Below the pieces are notes generated by a model. That model did not search any database, was not told the DNA's origin, and saw only the letters and a program-made list of their open reading frames with translations. From IMG/VR virus record IMGVR_UViG_3300005528_000136, positions 1-31,890 of that record: a stretch of 31,890 bases of DNA, one strand, 5' to 3'. The DNA comes from a virus. A program made the translations under genes and the position numbers. Shown piece by piece: positions 15,119-21,730 of this stretch (its first letter is position 1; each line of letters starts with the position of its first letter).

Positions 15119-15400
15119 TCAAGAGTTCCTGTGAGCCTTTAGACGACGCACAACGTCGGCCATAGCCTCAACATTATCCACGCTCTTTGCGGGCTTCGCA
15201 CGTTCCATGCTAGGAAGTTCCTCGCCCTTTTTAGCAAGAGCAGCCTTGGTACGAGAATATCGTGCCATAGTTGTGGCAACCTTTTGCCCGGTCTTACTAG
15301 CAATCTCAGCATAAGTCTTGCTAGAAAAAACAGCCTCAAGAAACTGCTCATCAGAGCAACGAACCCTAGTTTGCTTTACCTTCTCAACAACATCGCTCAT
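15119..15400 (-). CDS. Helix-turn-helix DNA-binding protein
   Basis: A 93-residue basic protein. Residues about 15-55 (SDEQFLEAVFSSKTYAEIAS, then KTGQKVATTMARYSRTKAAL) form a HTH-type segment in which 'TYAEIASKTGQ...T...RY' corresponds to turn and recognition helix. The tail is Lys/Arg-rich. GGAGG stands 6 bp before the ATG at 15398-15400; an extended start lacks such a site. It follows directly the promoter at 15477-15504, so it is a good candidate for a phage regulator. Confidence 0.6.
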   Translation of the reverse strand: MSDVVEKVKQTRVRCSDEQFLEAVFSSKTYAEIASKTGQKVATTMARYSRTKAALAKKGEELPSMERAKPAKSVDNVEAMADVVRRLKAHRNS

Positions 15401-15476
15401 AATCAACCTCCAAATCCTATCCAAGTTTTGTTGGAGCGTTCAGTCAAGCGACCGATCCAACCGCACCAACATCCTC

Positions 15477-15504
15477 ATTCTACACTGTAGTATCGTCTTG
15501 TCAA
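15477..15504 (-). promoter_or_regulatory. Sigma-70-type promoter with CGATAC spacer motif
   Basis: Minus strand TTGACA, 16-bp spacer, TAGAAT. The spacer holds GACGATACT. It lies about 77 bp before the HTH gene and would also transcribe the hairpin RNA and tRNA-Leu. A second -35-like TTGACT lies inside the leader but has no good -10. Confidence 0.75.
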
Positions 15505-15532
15505 CCCTCTCAACATGAATTTTTTTTGAATC

Positions 15533-15700
15533 CTAAGCAGCAACCGATACAGAATTTTCTTCTTCGATATGAATTAAACTTTGTAGTCTCTTATTTTCCT
15601 GCTCTAATTTAGAAATTATTTCTTTGGCTTGATCTAGTGCTTTGGTTAGATGGTAAACCTTATTAGCCAATTCATCAGATACAAAGTTTTTCATAATCAT
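15533..15700 (-). CDS. Small coiled-coil protein
   Basis: A 55-residue ORF beginning MIMKNFVSDELANK, then a heptad pattern through ALDQAKEIISKLEQENKRLQ and an acidic end. AAGGAGG stands 7 bp before the ATG at 15698-15700. It is probably a small dimeric protein; function unknown. Confidence 0.6.
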   Translation of the reverse strand: MIMKNFVSDELANKVYHLTKALDQAKEIISKLEQENKRLQSLIHIEEENSVSVAA

Positions 15701-15726
15701 AATTTAGCCTCCTTATTGAGACTATA

Positions 15727-16029
15727 TTAATTACACCTAGACAGAAATTCTTTTAAGTTTTGAATCTGATTTTTGTCCAATACTATCTGGTCATTATATG
15801 GTCTATTGTATCTACAAACTCTCCAAATATATCTCAGTTTTTCAGTCCAACTATATTTAGAGGAAAAAGATGATGGATGTTCGTATATTGCACAATCCAT
15901 TAAGCCAATATCTTTATCATACTCTAATACTAGAACTTCATTTTTACAACCACAAAGTTCAAAATGAACAGTATTAGCATCATCTATCTTTGGGTCTGTC
16001 TTTTTTCCGAGTCCCAAAAATCCTTTCAT
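15727..16029 (-). CDS. Conserved hypothetical phage protein
   Basis: A 100-residue protein, MKGFLGLGKKTDPKIDD at the start, with FELCGCKNEVLVLEYD in the middle and EKLRYIWRVCRYNRPYNDQI followed by VLDKNQIQNLKEFL at the end. The 'LRYIWR...G.PY.D...L' end is common in small phage proteins. I took the ATG at 16027-16029 because GGGAG lies 7 bp before it; a start 20 codons upstream has no ribosome site. Confidence 0.6.
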   Translation of the reverse strand: MKGFLGLGKKTDPKIDDANTVHFELCGCKNEVLVLEYDKDIGLMDCAIYEHPSSFSSKYSWTEKLRYIWRVCRYNRPYNDQIVLDKNQIQNLKEFLSRCN

Positions 16030-16122
16030 AGTTTTTCTCCCATGTTTTTTGATCAATACTTTTGGGTCTGCGTTTGGACCCTTTTCCATTTTGGCTCATA
16101 CAGAAATACCCCTCTTATGTTT

Positions 16123-16151
16123 ATAATATCGTATGGTTGTCGGGCTGTCAA
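16123..16151 (-). promoter_or_regulatory. Sigma-70-type promoter
   Basis: Minus strand TTGACA, 17-bp spacer, TATTAT. It would serve the 100-residue protein gene after a leader of about 90 bases and the small coiled-coil gene. Confidence 0.7.
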
Positions 16152-16164
16152 GAAAATAATAGTT

Positions 16165-16172
16165 TTGGTGTA
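16165..16172 (+). promoter_or_regulatory. TTGGTGTA box, copy 1
   Basis: TTGGTGTA, 41 bp before the ATG of the plus-strand 42-codon ORF. The same box precedes each plus-strand HNH gene. Confidence 0.3.
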
Positions 16173-16185
16173 GAGTTGGCGTATC

Positions 16186-16199
16186 TTCTTCTAGAAGAA
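16186..16199. promoter_or_regulatory. Perfect 14-bp palindrome TTCTTCTAGAAGAA
   Basis: A perfect inverted repeat with no spacer, 14 bp before the ATG of the plus-strand ORF. Too short in loop for an RNA hairpin, so a protein-binding site is more likely than a terminator. Confidence 0.35.
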
Positions 16200-16213
16200 A
16201 GGATAATTACAAT

Positions 16214-16342
16214 ATGAGACAAAAAGTATCTGGAATATATGCTATAAGAAAAATACTAAAAGAAGAAATTATATACAAATTAGTTAAGAAAAAGATTAAA
16301 AAAACCAAAGGAGGTTGGATACTTTATGATTCTAAACAATGA
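16214..16342 (+). CDS. Possible small basic protein, plus strand
   Basis: A 42-codon ORF, MRQKVSGIYAIRKILKEE then Lys-rich, ending GGWILYDSKQ. AAAGGA lies about 10 bp upstream. The opening SGIYAIRK looks like the GIY motif of GIY-YIG endonucleases, but YIG and the catalytic residues are absent. It ends 18 bp inside the convergent glycosylase-like gene. It may be a small gene or a remnant. Confidence 0.35.
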   Translation: MRQKVSGIYAIRKILKEEIIYKLVKKKIKKTKGGWILYDSKQ

Positions 16343-17028
16343 CTCCAATAGCGACAATTCTCTTGATTCTGTAAAGTATTCCAATACAAAGACCTCATGA
16401 TATAACAAGGCACATTTGTTCGACCGCAGTTAATACTCCAATGTCTTTCGATATTTTTGTACATATCCATGCCCTTTGGGCTTTTGTTATATTTTAGATT
16501 CTCGCAACCATAAAGCCTAAGCAAATGAACGTCCAAACACACTACTCTACATTCATTAGGATTTTGCATCTCGCAACTGAATGAGATTTTCGCTGCTCCT
16601 AATCCGCGAATTTTATTTATGATGCTATCACGCTTCTTAACATGATATTTCTTAGTGGTTATAATATAATCTTTAGGACTGGCCCAAAACTTGTCCTTAA
16701 AGTCCCAAATATATTCTGTACGATTATTATGAAGACCGACTCCACTGTTTTTGATTTTTTCAAGAAGTGATATTTTGTCATCAATCCATTCATCGAAGTT
16801 TTTAACAGCATTATAACCCTTAACATTACTTTCCCATGTAGTATGGACACTCATGAAAGCAAAAAGATACCGACGAAAAATATCGCTGTTATTTTGAGGT
16901 CTAATACTCTCCCAATAGTCTTTATATGCTACAACCTTATCTTTTGGAAAGGTTTTAAAAAACTCATCGGCCTTAGAGGTATTTATAACAATAGGCTCTT
17001 TAGCAGTTTTAACAGTGGTCACTTGCAT
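16324..17028 (-). CDS. HhH-GPD-like DNA glycosylase
   Basis: A 234-residue protein. The helix-hairpin-helix appears as INKIRGLGAAKISFSCEM, and a short distance later VVCLDVHLLRLYG holds the conserved Asp of the HhH-GPD superfamily (compare CIDTH in phage relatives). The Lys of bifunctional enzymes is not at the usual place, although K in GAAK is one residue off. Cys near the end (NCR..SHC) do not form a clear iron-sulfur pattern. It probably excises a damaged base in phage DNA. Start at the ATG 17026-17028 with GGAG 6 bp before it. Confidence 0.65.
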   Translation of the reverse strand: MQVTTVKTAKEPIVINTSKADEFFKTFPKDKVVAYKDYWESIRPQNNSDIFRRYLFAFMSVHTTWESNVKGYNAVKNFDEWIDDKISLLEKIKNSGVGLHNNRTEYIWDFKDKFWASPKDYIITTKKYHVKKRDSIINKIRGLGAAKISFSCEMQNPNECRVVCLDVHLLRLYGCENLKYNKSPKGMDMYKNIERHWSINCGRTNVPCYIMRSLYWNTLQNQENCRYWSHCLES

Positions 17029-17055
17029 CGTTTTCTCCAAAGTGGTTATAACAGC

Positions 17056-17083
17056 ATAATAGCAGATAGTATCGGTTCGTCAA
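17056..17083 (-). promoter_or_regulatory. Sigma-70-type promoter with CCGATAC motif
   Basis: Minus strand TTGACG, 16-bp spacer, TATTAT; the spacer begins with ACCGATACT. About 28 bp before the glycosylase-like gene. Confidence 0.7.
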
Positions 17084-17093
17084 GAGGGTTTCT

Positions 17094-17756
17094 TTAGCGT
17101 TTGCTGAAACCTAAACTTTCTTCTAATTCCCAATCAAGATTATTATCAATGATTGTTTTAATCTCAGGACTTACTGAATAACTATTTTTGATAATTGGTC
17201 TTGTTGATTCTCCCCTTTTTTTAAGATAGAATCTATTTTGTAGTATGTTTAGATAGTTATCGTAGTTTTTAAGAAAAGTATCGTATGAAAATAAAACATA
17301 GTTTGGAGCAATTACTGGCATAATTTCTGATAAATATCTACATTTTGTAGTTCTCATATCAAAAATATTTTTATATCTTTGTTTACTCACAAAACTTCTA
17401 TCTTCCATAATTTCTTTATCATGATAATCAGTAGAATACCATTCGCTTGTTAAAAAAGCGGGTATATTTACTGTTCTATGAGGATGAACATGGTGGGGAG
17501 CATTTAACATAGCCACTATCCATTGATATGGATCACGCACAATACCAATAAAAAGAGTGTGTAAACTAATAGGATGATAACTTATAGTTTCTGGTTTAGC
17601 CCATCCAAAAAAATGCTTGAATCCAAAAAAGTAGGTTAATTCTAATCCAAATCTTTCTTTTATACACTGTTCTAGAAAGTTAGTTCCAGAGTGTCTTTCT
17701 CCGTATATGGTAAACTTATCAATATATGCTGATCTAGAACAATATAGTTGTAGCAT
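17094..17756 (-). CDS. Sulfotransferase-like protein
   Basis: A 220-residue protein of the P-loop sulfotransferase type. FTIYGERHSGTNFLEQCI (from about residue 15) is the PAPS 5'-phosphosulfate loop, and LHTLFIGIVRDPYQWIVAML contains the 3'-phosphate-binding RDP...W motif. The rest, including CRYLSEIMPVIAPNYVLFSY, fits the family. It might sulfate a glycan or lipid. Located between the HNH remnant and the glycosylase-like promoter. No clear Shine-Dalgarno site before the ATG at 17754-17756, which abuts the HNH remnant. Confidence 0.7.
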   Translation of the reverse strand: MLQLYCSRSAYIDKFTIYGERHSGTNFLEQCIKERFGLELTYFFGFKHFFGWAKPETISYHPISLHTLFIGIVRDPYQWIVAMLNAPHHVHPHRTVNIPAFLTSEWYSTDYHDKEIMEDRSFVSKQRYKNIFDMRTTKCRYLSEIMPVIAPNYVLFSYDTFLKNYDNYLNILQNRFYLKKRGESTRPIIKNSYSVSPEIKTIIDNNLDWELEESLGFSKR

Positions 17757-17757
17757 T

Positions 17758-17862
17758 TTGACTGATCCAGTACAACAAAAACAGCGTTTCCATTATTCCA
17801 ATCTTCAGCCTTTATGGGCTACAGACAATATTAGTAAAGGTAATAAGATATTATCTATCTAA
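17758..17862 (+). pseudogene. C-terminal remnant of an HNH homing endonuclease
   Basis: On the plus strand the frame reads LTDPVQQKQRFHYSNLQPLW then ATDNISKGNKIL and a stop. This closely matches the end of the intact HNH protein at 25165-25818 (LTDPEQQRKCFHYSNLQPLW, AEDNLRKSDKIL). The N-terminal part and the HIDH catalytic segment are gone. It lies between the sulfotransferase-like start and the ligase end and overlaps the ligase stop region by 12 bp. Confidence 0.85.
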
Positions 17863-18984
17863 TTTCAGACAATTATTTCCATCAACCCTAGCAAAGTTAG
17901 GAGTACCTTTACCAGTTAATCCATTATAGAGAAATTCCACATTTTGACCGATCCACTTTTTTCTTTCTTTAAAGAATTGAGCCGCCTCTTCATAAGACCC
18001 CTTAAAACTAGCATCAAAAATCTTTCCGTTCCAATCCAAGGTAATAGTCTTTCCTGTACCACTCCAATTACCAGTTCCTTCTTTAATATCGACGATAATC
18101 GCTTCCTCTGAATCTTCCGGCTTAACCTTCAAAAGATTCTTACTTCTTTTATGTTCATAGCCCATATTAGAATATCTGAGCATGACACCCTCATGACCAT
18201 CATCAATAAAACTAGAATAGTGCTTGTCTAGATCTGATTCAGAATTAATGCTGAAGTCTTTGACAGGCATAACATATTTATACGAGTTTACTATGTTAGA
18301 ATCAATCCACTTCTTACGTTCCTTATAGCAACAGTCTTTGCTAATTCCAAAATCGTATCCATCATAAACATAATATCTAACAAGTTTTTCGCTACGATCC
18401 AAATCATCCTGAGAAATATTAACGGTGCGGCGAATTAACTTGCTAATTTCATTAAGTTGTTGACGAAGATCATTATTAAACAACTCACCGTCCAAAACCG
18501 CATCGGGATACATTTTAAAGAAAGAAGCCAAAGATTTTTCAATATGGGGGCAAGACAAATACTTTTCACCTTTTCTGGTAAATAGACCACTCTTGGTAGC
18601 CACACATCTCATGCCATTAAACTTGCACTGAAGAATATATTCTCCTTCAGAAAAATCAATCTTATTACTATAGTCCTTATACAACTTAGCCAACATAGGT
18701 TCGATATAACTCATATCGTCCACGCTATTAATATCGTCAAAATACCCCGTCTTTTTTTGCTTTTTATATTTAGCCTCAATTTCTTTAGTGGCCTGTTCAA
18801 CAGAGGATGTTTCGTTTTTCTTTCCCTGATTCTTACCTTCTGCAACAGTCCATTCGCTAGTAACCTGTTCGCCATTTTGTAGACCGGCGATTGTACGATA
18901 CTTAGAACCATTTTGCTCCATCTTCCAAATGCGAATATTACCCAAACTGTCTCTGGAATAAAGGGTTTCGTAATGCTTATTCAT
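17851..18984 (-). CDS. ATP-dependent DNA ligase with WGR-like N-terminus
   Basis: A 377-residue ligase. The adenylation motif is CKFNGMRC with Lys121 as nucleophile (KxNG rather than KxDG), motif III VLDGELF at 163-169, motif IV EGVMLR at 265-270 and motif V LLKVKP at 284-289, followed by an OB-fold (TGTGKTITLDWNGKIFDASF). Residues 1-80 (GNIRIWKMEQNGSKY, SEWTVAEGKNQGKKN, ATKEIEAKYKKQKKTGY) match a WGR-type domain, which may bind DNA ends. Seals nicks in replication or repair. The last codons overlap the HNH remnant. GGAG lies 9 bp before the ATG. Confidence 0.9.
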   Translation of the reverse strand: MNKHYETLYSRDSLGNIRIWKMEQNGSKYRTIAGLQNGEQVTSEWTVAEGKNQGKKNETSSVEQATKEIEAKYKKQKKTGYFDDINSVDDMSYIEPMLAKLYKDYSNKIDFSEGEYILQCKFNGMRCVATKSGLFTRKGEKYLSCPHIEKSLASFFKMYPDAVLDGELFNNDLRQQLNEISKLIRRTVNISQDDLDRSEKLVRYYVYDGYDFGISKDCCYKERKKWIDSNIVNSYKYVMPVKDFSINSESDLDKHYSSFIDDGHEGVMLRYSNMGYEHKRSKNLLKVKPEDSEEAIIVDIKEGTGNWSGTGKTITLDWNGKIFDASFKGSYEEAAQFFKERKKWIGQNVEFLYNGLTGKGTPNFARVDGNNCLKLDR

Positions 18985-19010
18985 TTCCAGTTTCTCCTGT
19001 GTGTTCCACC

Positions 19011-19039
19011 ATCATATCATGCGACAACCACCTTGTCAA
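19011..19039 (-). promoter_or_regulatory. Sigma-70-type promoter with adjacent CCGATAC
   Basis: Minus strand TTGACA, 17-bp spacer, TATGAT, 27 bp before the ligase ATG. Here GCCGATAC stands immediately upstream of the -35. Confidence 0.75.
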
Positions 19040-19046
19040 GTATCGG

Positions 19047-19391
19047 CTATTGGCTATTGGGTCTTGAGAGAAAATAATTCATAGCATTCACAATGCCTTG
19101 AAGATTATCTCCTAATTTTCCTATGCCAGTATTGCATCTATCACAAATCCAGCCCCTAAAACTATCATCACTATGGTCGTGATCCAAACACCATTTTAGT
19201 GGAACTTTTCCACAACATTCACAAACTTCTGGTTTTGGTGGTGCTTTTTTATGTAACTTGCCTCTAACTTTTGAATGTTCCTTAACACATTTTTTACATC
19301 GTGTATCTAGTTTATCTTTGTATAAACTGTGTTTGGGAAAACTCTTTCGATTTTTTCTTTTACCACAGTATATACAAATTTTTCTAGGCAT
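19047..19391 (-). CDS. Recombination endonuclease VII-like protein
   Basis: A 114-residue relative of T4 endonuclease VII (gp49), which cuts Holliday junctions and branched DNA. The core KWCLDHDHSDDSFRGWICDR then CNTGIGKLGDN (residues 67-95) holds the DHDH metal residues and zinc Cys57/60 and Cys83/86. An extra N-terminal ribbon (Cys6xxCys9, Cys32xxCys35) is present, as in some phage HNH proteins. The C-terminal dimerisation part of T4 gp49 is missing, so this is short. Follows the tmRNA; no Shine-Dalgarno site is evident. Confidence 0.85.
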   Translation of the reverse strand: MPRKICIYCGKRKNRKSFPKHSLYKDKLDTRCKKCVKEHSKVRGKLHKKAPPKPEVCECCGKVPLKWCLDHDHSDDSFRGWICDRCNTGIGKLGDNLQGIVNAMNYFLSRPNSQ

Positions 19392-19418
19392 TATTCATTT
19401 CATAATCACATTATAAAG

Positions 19419-19772
19419 TGGAGGCGTCGGCGGCGAAGCCGAGTGTTGCGATAATTTTAATTACATATTCTACAAGTTTATTTTGTTCATGAGTTAAATG
19501 GAATTATAGAACAAACAAGATTCTTTCCATCTTACCAACTTCTCTTAACCTACAACCCGTTGGATATTGTAAGTGCAGAGGGATTTAACAGCAGACTTTT
19601 GATTCCTACCCTCATTCGGTATCGCAGTCTGTTACTGCCCGTTTTTAATTAGGCAGCAAGGGCTAACTGATTTGTGCCAGTTAAAGCATTTGGTAGACTT
19701 TTAAAGTGGCCCGTCCACCAACCACTACTTGCTAATATAATCTCTGTTATCCAATCGATACATTTCGCCCCC
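19419..19772 (-). ncRNA. ssrA: Phage-encoded tmRNA
   Basis: 354 bases. The 5' GGGGGCG pairs with 3' CGCCTCC (7 bp, one G-U), followed by discriminator A; CCA is not encoded. The 5' end GGGGGCGAAATGTATCGA has the tmRNA look. Next comes an H-type pseudoknot (AGTGG/CCACT crossing GGTGGAC/GTCTACC), then a tag frame ending NQLALAA and TAA, enclosed by CTGCC/GGGCAG. Near the 3' end TAAACTTGTAGA matches the conserved segment before the tRNA-like half. GGC (13 bases after the pseudoknot) is a likely resume codon, giving tag GTNQLALAA; GCT 9 bases earlier is the alternative. The T-arm is unusual: TCGGC/GCCGA with a six-base loop. It would rescue stalled ribosomes by trans-translation with SmpB. Confidence 0.85.
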
Positions 19773-19775
19773 CAA

Positions 19776-20000
19776 TTACTTAATTAATACACTTTTAGTG
19801 TTATCTTGATTAAATTCTAGACGCTTTATTTCTTGTTTAATCTTCATTAGTTCATATTCACTAGTTCCACAACGAGTAAGGGTTAAAGATGATTCTAGAA
19901 CCTGAATTTTGTTGTAGAGATGAATATTATAGCCAAAAGACAAACAAAACAAACCGACTAAAATTGTATAAAATGGAATATTAGGATTTCTGTGAGTCAT
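19776..20000 (-). CDS. Small membrane protein upstream of tmRNA
   Basis: A 74-residue protein with one N-terminal membrane span (FYTILVGLFCLSFGYNIHLY) and a helical, charged C-terminal part (YELMKIKQEIKRLEFNQDN) that could form a coiled coil. AAGGAA stands before the ATG. Its stop is 3 bp from the tmRNA 5' end, so both may share one transcript. Function unknown. Confidence 0.6.
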   Translation of the reverse strand: MTHRNPNIPFYTILVGLFCLSFGYNIHLYNKIQVLESSLTLTRCGTSEYELMKIKQEIKRLEFNQDNTKSVLIK

Positions 20001-20022
20001 AAAATTTCCTTATTGAATCGAA

Positions 20023-20030
20023 ATGGTGTA
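20023..20030 (+). promoter_or_regulatory. TTGGTGTA box, copy 2 (ATGGTGTA)
   Basis: ATGGTGTA joined to a TATAAT-like sequence (20029-20034), 37 bp before the HNH ATG at 20068. Confidence 0.35.
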
Positions 20031-20067
20031 TAATAACTTATCAAGTCATAACAAGTGGAGTTCGGCT

Positions 20068-20580
20068 ATGAATAACTGTGCTAATTGTTCAAAAGAAACT
20101 AGTAATCCTAAATTTTGTTGTATATCATGTGGGGTGTCTTATAATAATCAGTTAAAACCTAAAAGGCAAAAACAAACTAGATATTTTAAATGCTTACATT
20201 GTAAGAAAAAAACTGAATTTAATACTAATGCTCCAAGAAAGTATTGCTCACAAACCTGTAGAATAACTCATAAAAGAGAAAAATCAGATAGTTTGATTGA
20301 GGCAAAGGGTAGTTTTGGAAATGGTCATTATCATAATGTAACTATCAGAAAATATTTCATGCGTAAATATGGAAATAATTGTATGATTTGCGGACAGTCA
20401 GGAGATGATTGGAATGGAAAACCCATCACCCTTATTGTGGATCATATTGATGGTAAATCGAACAATAATAAATTAGACAATCTCCGTATTGTTTGTCCTA
20501 ATTGTGATTGTCAATTACCAACATACAAAGCAAAAAATAAAGGGAATAGTTCTAGAAAATATTTCATTGTTCAAAAATAA
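20068..20580 (+). CDS. HNH homing endonuclease, zinc-ribbon type
   Basis: A 170-residue protein from the ATG at 20068, which has GGAG 7 bp upstream. The N-terminal half has several CxxC pairs (NCANC, CCISC, CLHC, KYCSQTC) that suggest two treble-clef zinc fingers. The nuclease core is CMICGQSGDDWNGKPITLIV, then DHIDGKSNNNKLDNLRIVCP and NCD, with H-N-H residues in VDHIDG and N-x-x-L-R. This differs from the three other HNH proteins in the window. Free-standing enzymes of this kind spread by cutting unoccupied sites. Its stop lies 1 bp from the tRNA-Ile 3' end. Confidence 0.85.
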   Translation: MNNCANCSKETSNPKFCCISCGVSYNNQLKPKRQKQTRYFKCLHCKKKTEFNTNAPRKYCSQTCRITHKREKSDSLIEAKGSFGNGHYHNVTIRKYFMRKYGNNCMICGQSGDDWNGKPITLIVDHIDGKSNNNKLDNLRIVCPNCDCQLPTYKAKNKGNSSRKYFIVQK

Positions 20581-20581
20581 G

Positions 20582-20654
20582 TAAGGCGTGAGAGAATCGA
20601 ACTCCCATGTCCAGTTAATAAGACTGGCGTCTTTTACCATTAGACGAACGCCTC
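20582..20654 (-). tRNA. tRNA-Ile(UAU)
   Basis: A 73-base cloverleaf: acceptor GAGGCGT/ACGCCTT, D-stem GTCT/AGAC with loop AATGGTAAA, anticodon stem CCAGT/ACTGG with loop CTTATTA (anticodon TAT), variable ACATG, T-arm GGGAG TTCGATT CTCTC. No encoded CCA. It reads AUA, a rare codon in many hosts but frequent in AT-rich phages. The base after the anticodon (37) is U, where purines are the rule. It has its own promoter at 20668-20696. Confidence 0.85.
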
Positions 20655-20667
20655 GCATTGTATCTCT

Positions 20668-20696
20668 ATTCTACACTATCGACCAACACCTGTCAA
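20668..20696 (-). promoter_or_regulatory. Sigma-70-type promoter for tRNA-Ile, CGATA motif
   Basis: Minus strand TTGACA, 17-bp spacer, TAGAAT; the spacer holds GGTCGATAGT. It overlaps the stop of the SPOUT methyltransferase gene and lies 14 bp from the mature tRNA 5' end. Confidence 0.75.
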
Positions 20697-21233
20697 CTCT
20701 TTAGTTTTGCTCTCAACAAAATTTCTGTATACACCCATAACTATCCCACTAGTTGTTCCAACATTTAGTGATCGTACACTTCCATAATTAGGAATAGTTA
20801 GAATAATATTTGCTCTGTCTAGAATAATATTTGATAATCCTTTGTTTTCTTCTCCAAATATAAATATGGGTTGCTTATTATCCTCAAAGTTATATTCAAA
20901 AAGATTCACTGTTTTATCAGAATACTCTGGAATATTATTTTCAATAGCAATAATGCTTCGACCACTTAGTTGTAGCAAAAAAGATTCTTCATCTTTGTGA
21001 TGATACATAGGAGTATAGTGGTGAGTGCCTACGCTTCCTCTTTTATCCCACTTCTTTTTACCAACATAATGCACACTTCTAAAGCCAAAGAAATTTGCAT
21101 TACGCACCATTGTGCTAAGATTAAAATCACCACCAATATTAATCATAGCCACACTAGCAGGAATACTTTTGCTATGGCAATAATGACCAATATCCTTAAT
21201 ACTAAGATTTTTTAAACTATCCAGTACGTTCAT
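20676..21233 (-). CDS. SPOUT (TrmH/SpoU) RNA 2'-O-methyltransferase
   Basis: A 185-residue knotted SPOUT methyltransferase. Motif 1 appears as GGDFNLSTMVRNANFFGF, motif 2 as IFIFGEENKGLS and motif 3 as IPNYGSVRSLNVGTTSGIVM. These are the three SpoU/TrmH motifs that bind SAM and catalyse ribose methylation. Substrate may be tRNA (Gm18 type) or rRNA. It precedes tRNA-Ile, so action on phage tRNAs is an attractive inference. The preceding small gene overlaps its start. Confidence 0.88.
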   Translation of the reverse strand: MNVLDSLKNLSIKDIGHYCHSKSIPASVAMINIGGDFNLSTMVRNANFFGFRSVHYVGKKKWDKRGSVGTHHYTPMYHHKDEESFLLQLSGRSIIAIENNIPEYSDKTVNLFEYNFEDNKQPIFIFGEENKGLSNIILDRANIILTIPNYGSVRSLNVGTTSGIVMGVYRNFVESKTKELTGVGR

Positions 21234-21384
21234 TCTCTAATTCTCTTAGTTCTTTTGTCCAATTCTCAATGTTCTTATACATTACTGAACAAGTTTTGCA
21301 AAAGTCTGAACTAATATAATCTCTAGCGTCCGCAATCTTATCCTTGAGTTTTTGGATTTTTTCCTCCGCAGTCAAGTTGTTCAT
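21217..21384 (-). CDS. Small helical protein with CxxC
   Basis: A 55-residue ORF starting MNNLTAEEKIQKLKDKIADA, then DFCKTCSVMYKNIENW and a charged helix. AAGGAA lies 7 bp before the ATG. It overlaps the genes on both sides by 47 and 17 bp. No family recognised. Confidence 0.5.
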   Translation of the reverse strand: MNNLTAEEKIQKLKDKIADARDYISSDFCKTCSVMYKNIENWTKELRELENERTG

Positions 21385-21718
21385 TGTGGGGTTCCTTTTG
21401 CCAGAAAATCATTTCATTAAGTTTATCATCCCAACAGCATTCGATCAAGTCTTTTGCTGCTAGTTTAGCCAACCCAACATTATGAATCCAAGTCACGATA
21501 CTTTCATATACACTAATATTTGTTTCTTCATTTAGAAGTGGCCTATCTTGGTCATCATATCCCAAGCACTCAGTTTTCACAATATTCTTAATCTGCTGAA
21601 GACTAATATAATCGTCTAGATTCTCATCATAGTTTTCGGCCAAACTAGAAGCAGCACCATGACGCATTTCTGTAGCGTAACCATCCAAATCAATGATCGA
21701 ATAAACATTATCGTCCAT
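21338..21718 (-). CDS. Hypothetical protein with DD-N-FW C-terminal motif
   Basis: A 126-residue acidic protein, MDDNVYSIIDLDGYATEM at the start and AAKDLIECCWDDKLNEMIFW with QKEP near the end. The end resembles that of the 140-residue protein at 8110-8532. The start is set by GGAG 6 bp before the ATG at 21716-21718. Function unknown. Confidence 0.6.
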   Translation of the reverse strand: MDDNVYSIIDLDGYATEMRHGAASSLAENYDENLDDYISLQQIKNIVKTECLGYDDQDRPLLNEETNISVYESIVTWIHNVGLAKLAAKDLIECCWDDKLNEMIFWQKEPHNEQLDCGGKNPKTQG

Positions 21719-21730
21719 TTTAATCTCCAA

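Noticed and set aside
15442-15470. Second -35-like TTGACT in the leader of the HTH gene
   Set aside because: Nearby -10 candidates (TTGGAT, TAGGAT) are poor or at wrong distance; the promoter at 15477-15504 already explains transcription.
16214-16342. Full GIY-YIG endonuclease
   Set aside because: Only the GIY-like start is visible; YIG and catalytic Arg/Glu are absent, so I keep it only as a possible small ORF.
19419-19772. Group I intron or riboswitch in the long gap
   Set aside because: The acceptor pairing, pseudoknot and tag frame fit tmRNA much better, and no intron core sequences are visible.
20030-20057. Minus-strand promoter before the 20000 gene (TATTAT -10)
   Set aside because: No acceptable -35 at 16-18 bp; closest hexamers are CACTTG or TTGATA at wrong spacing.
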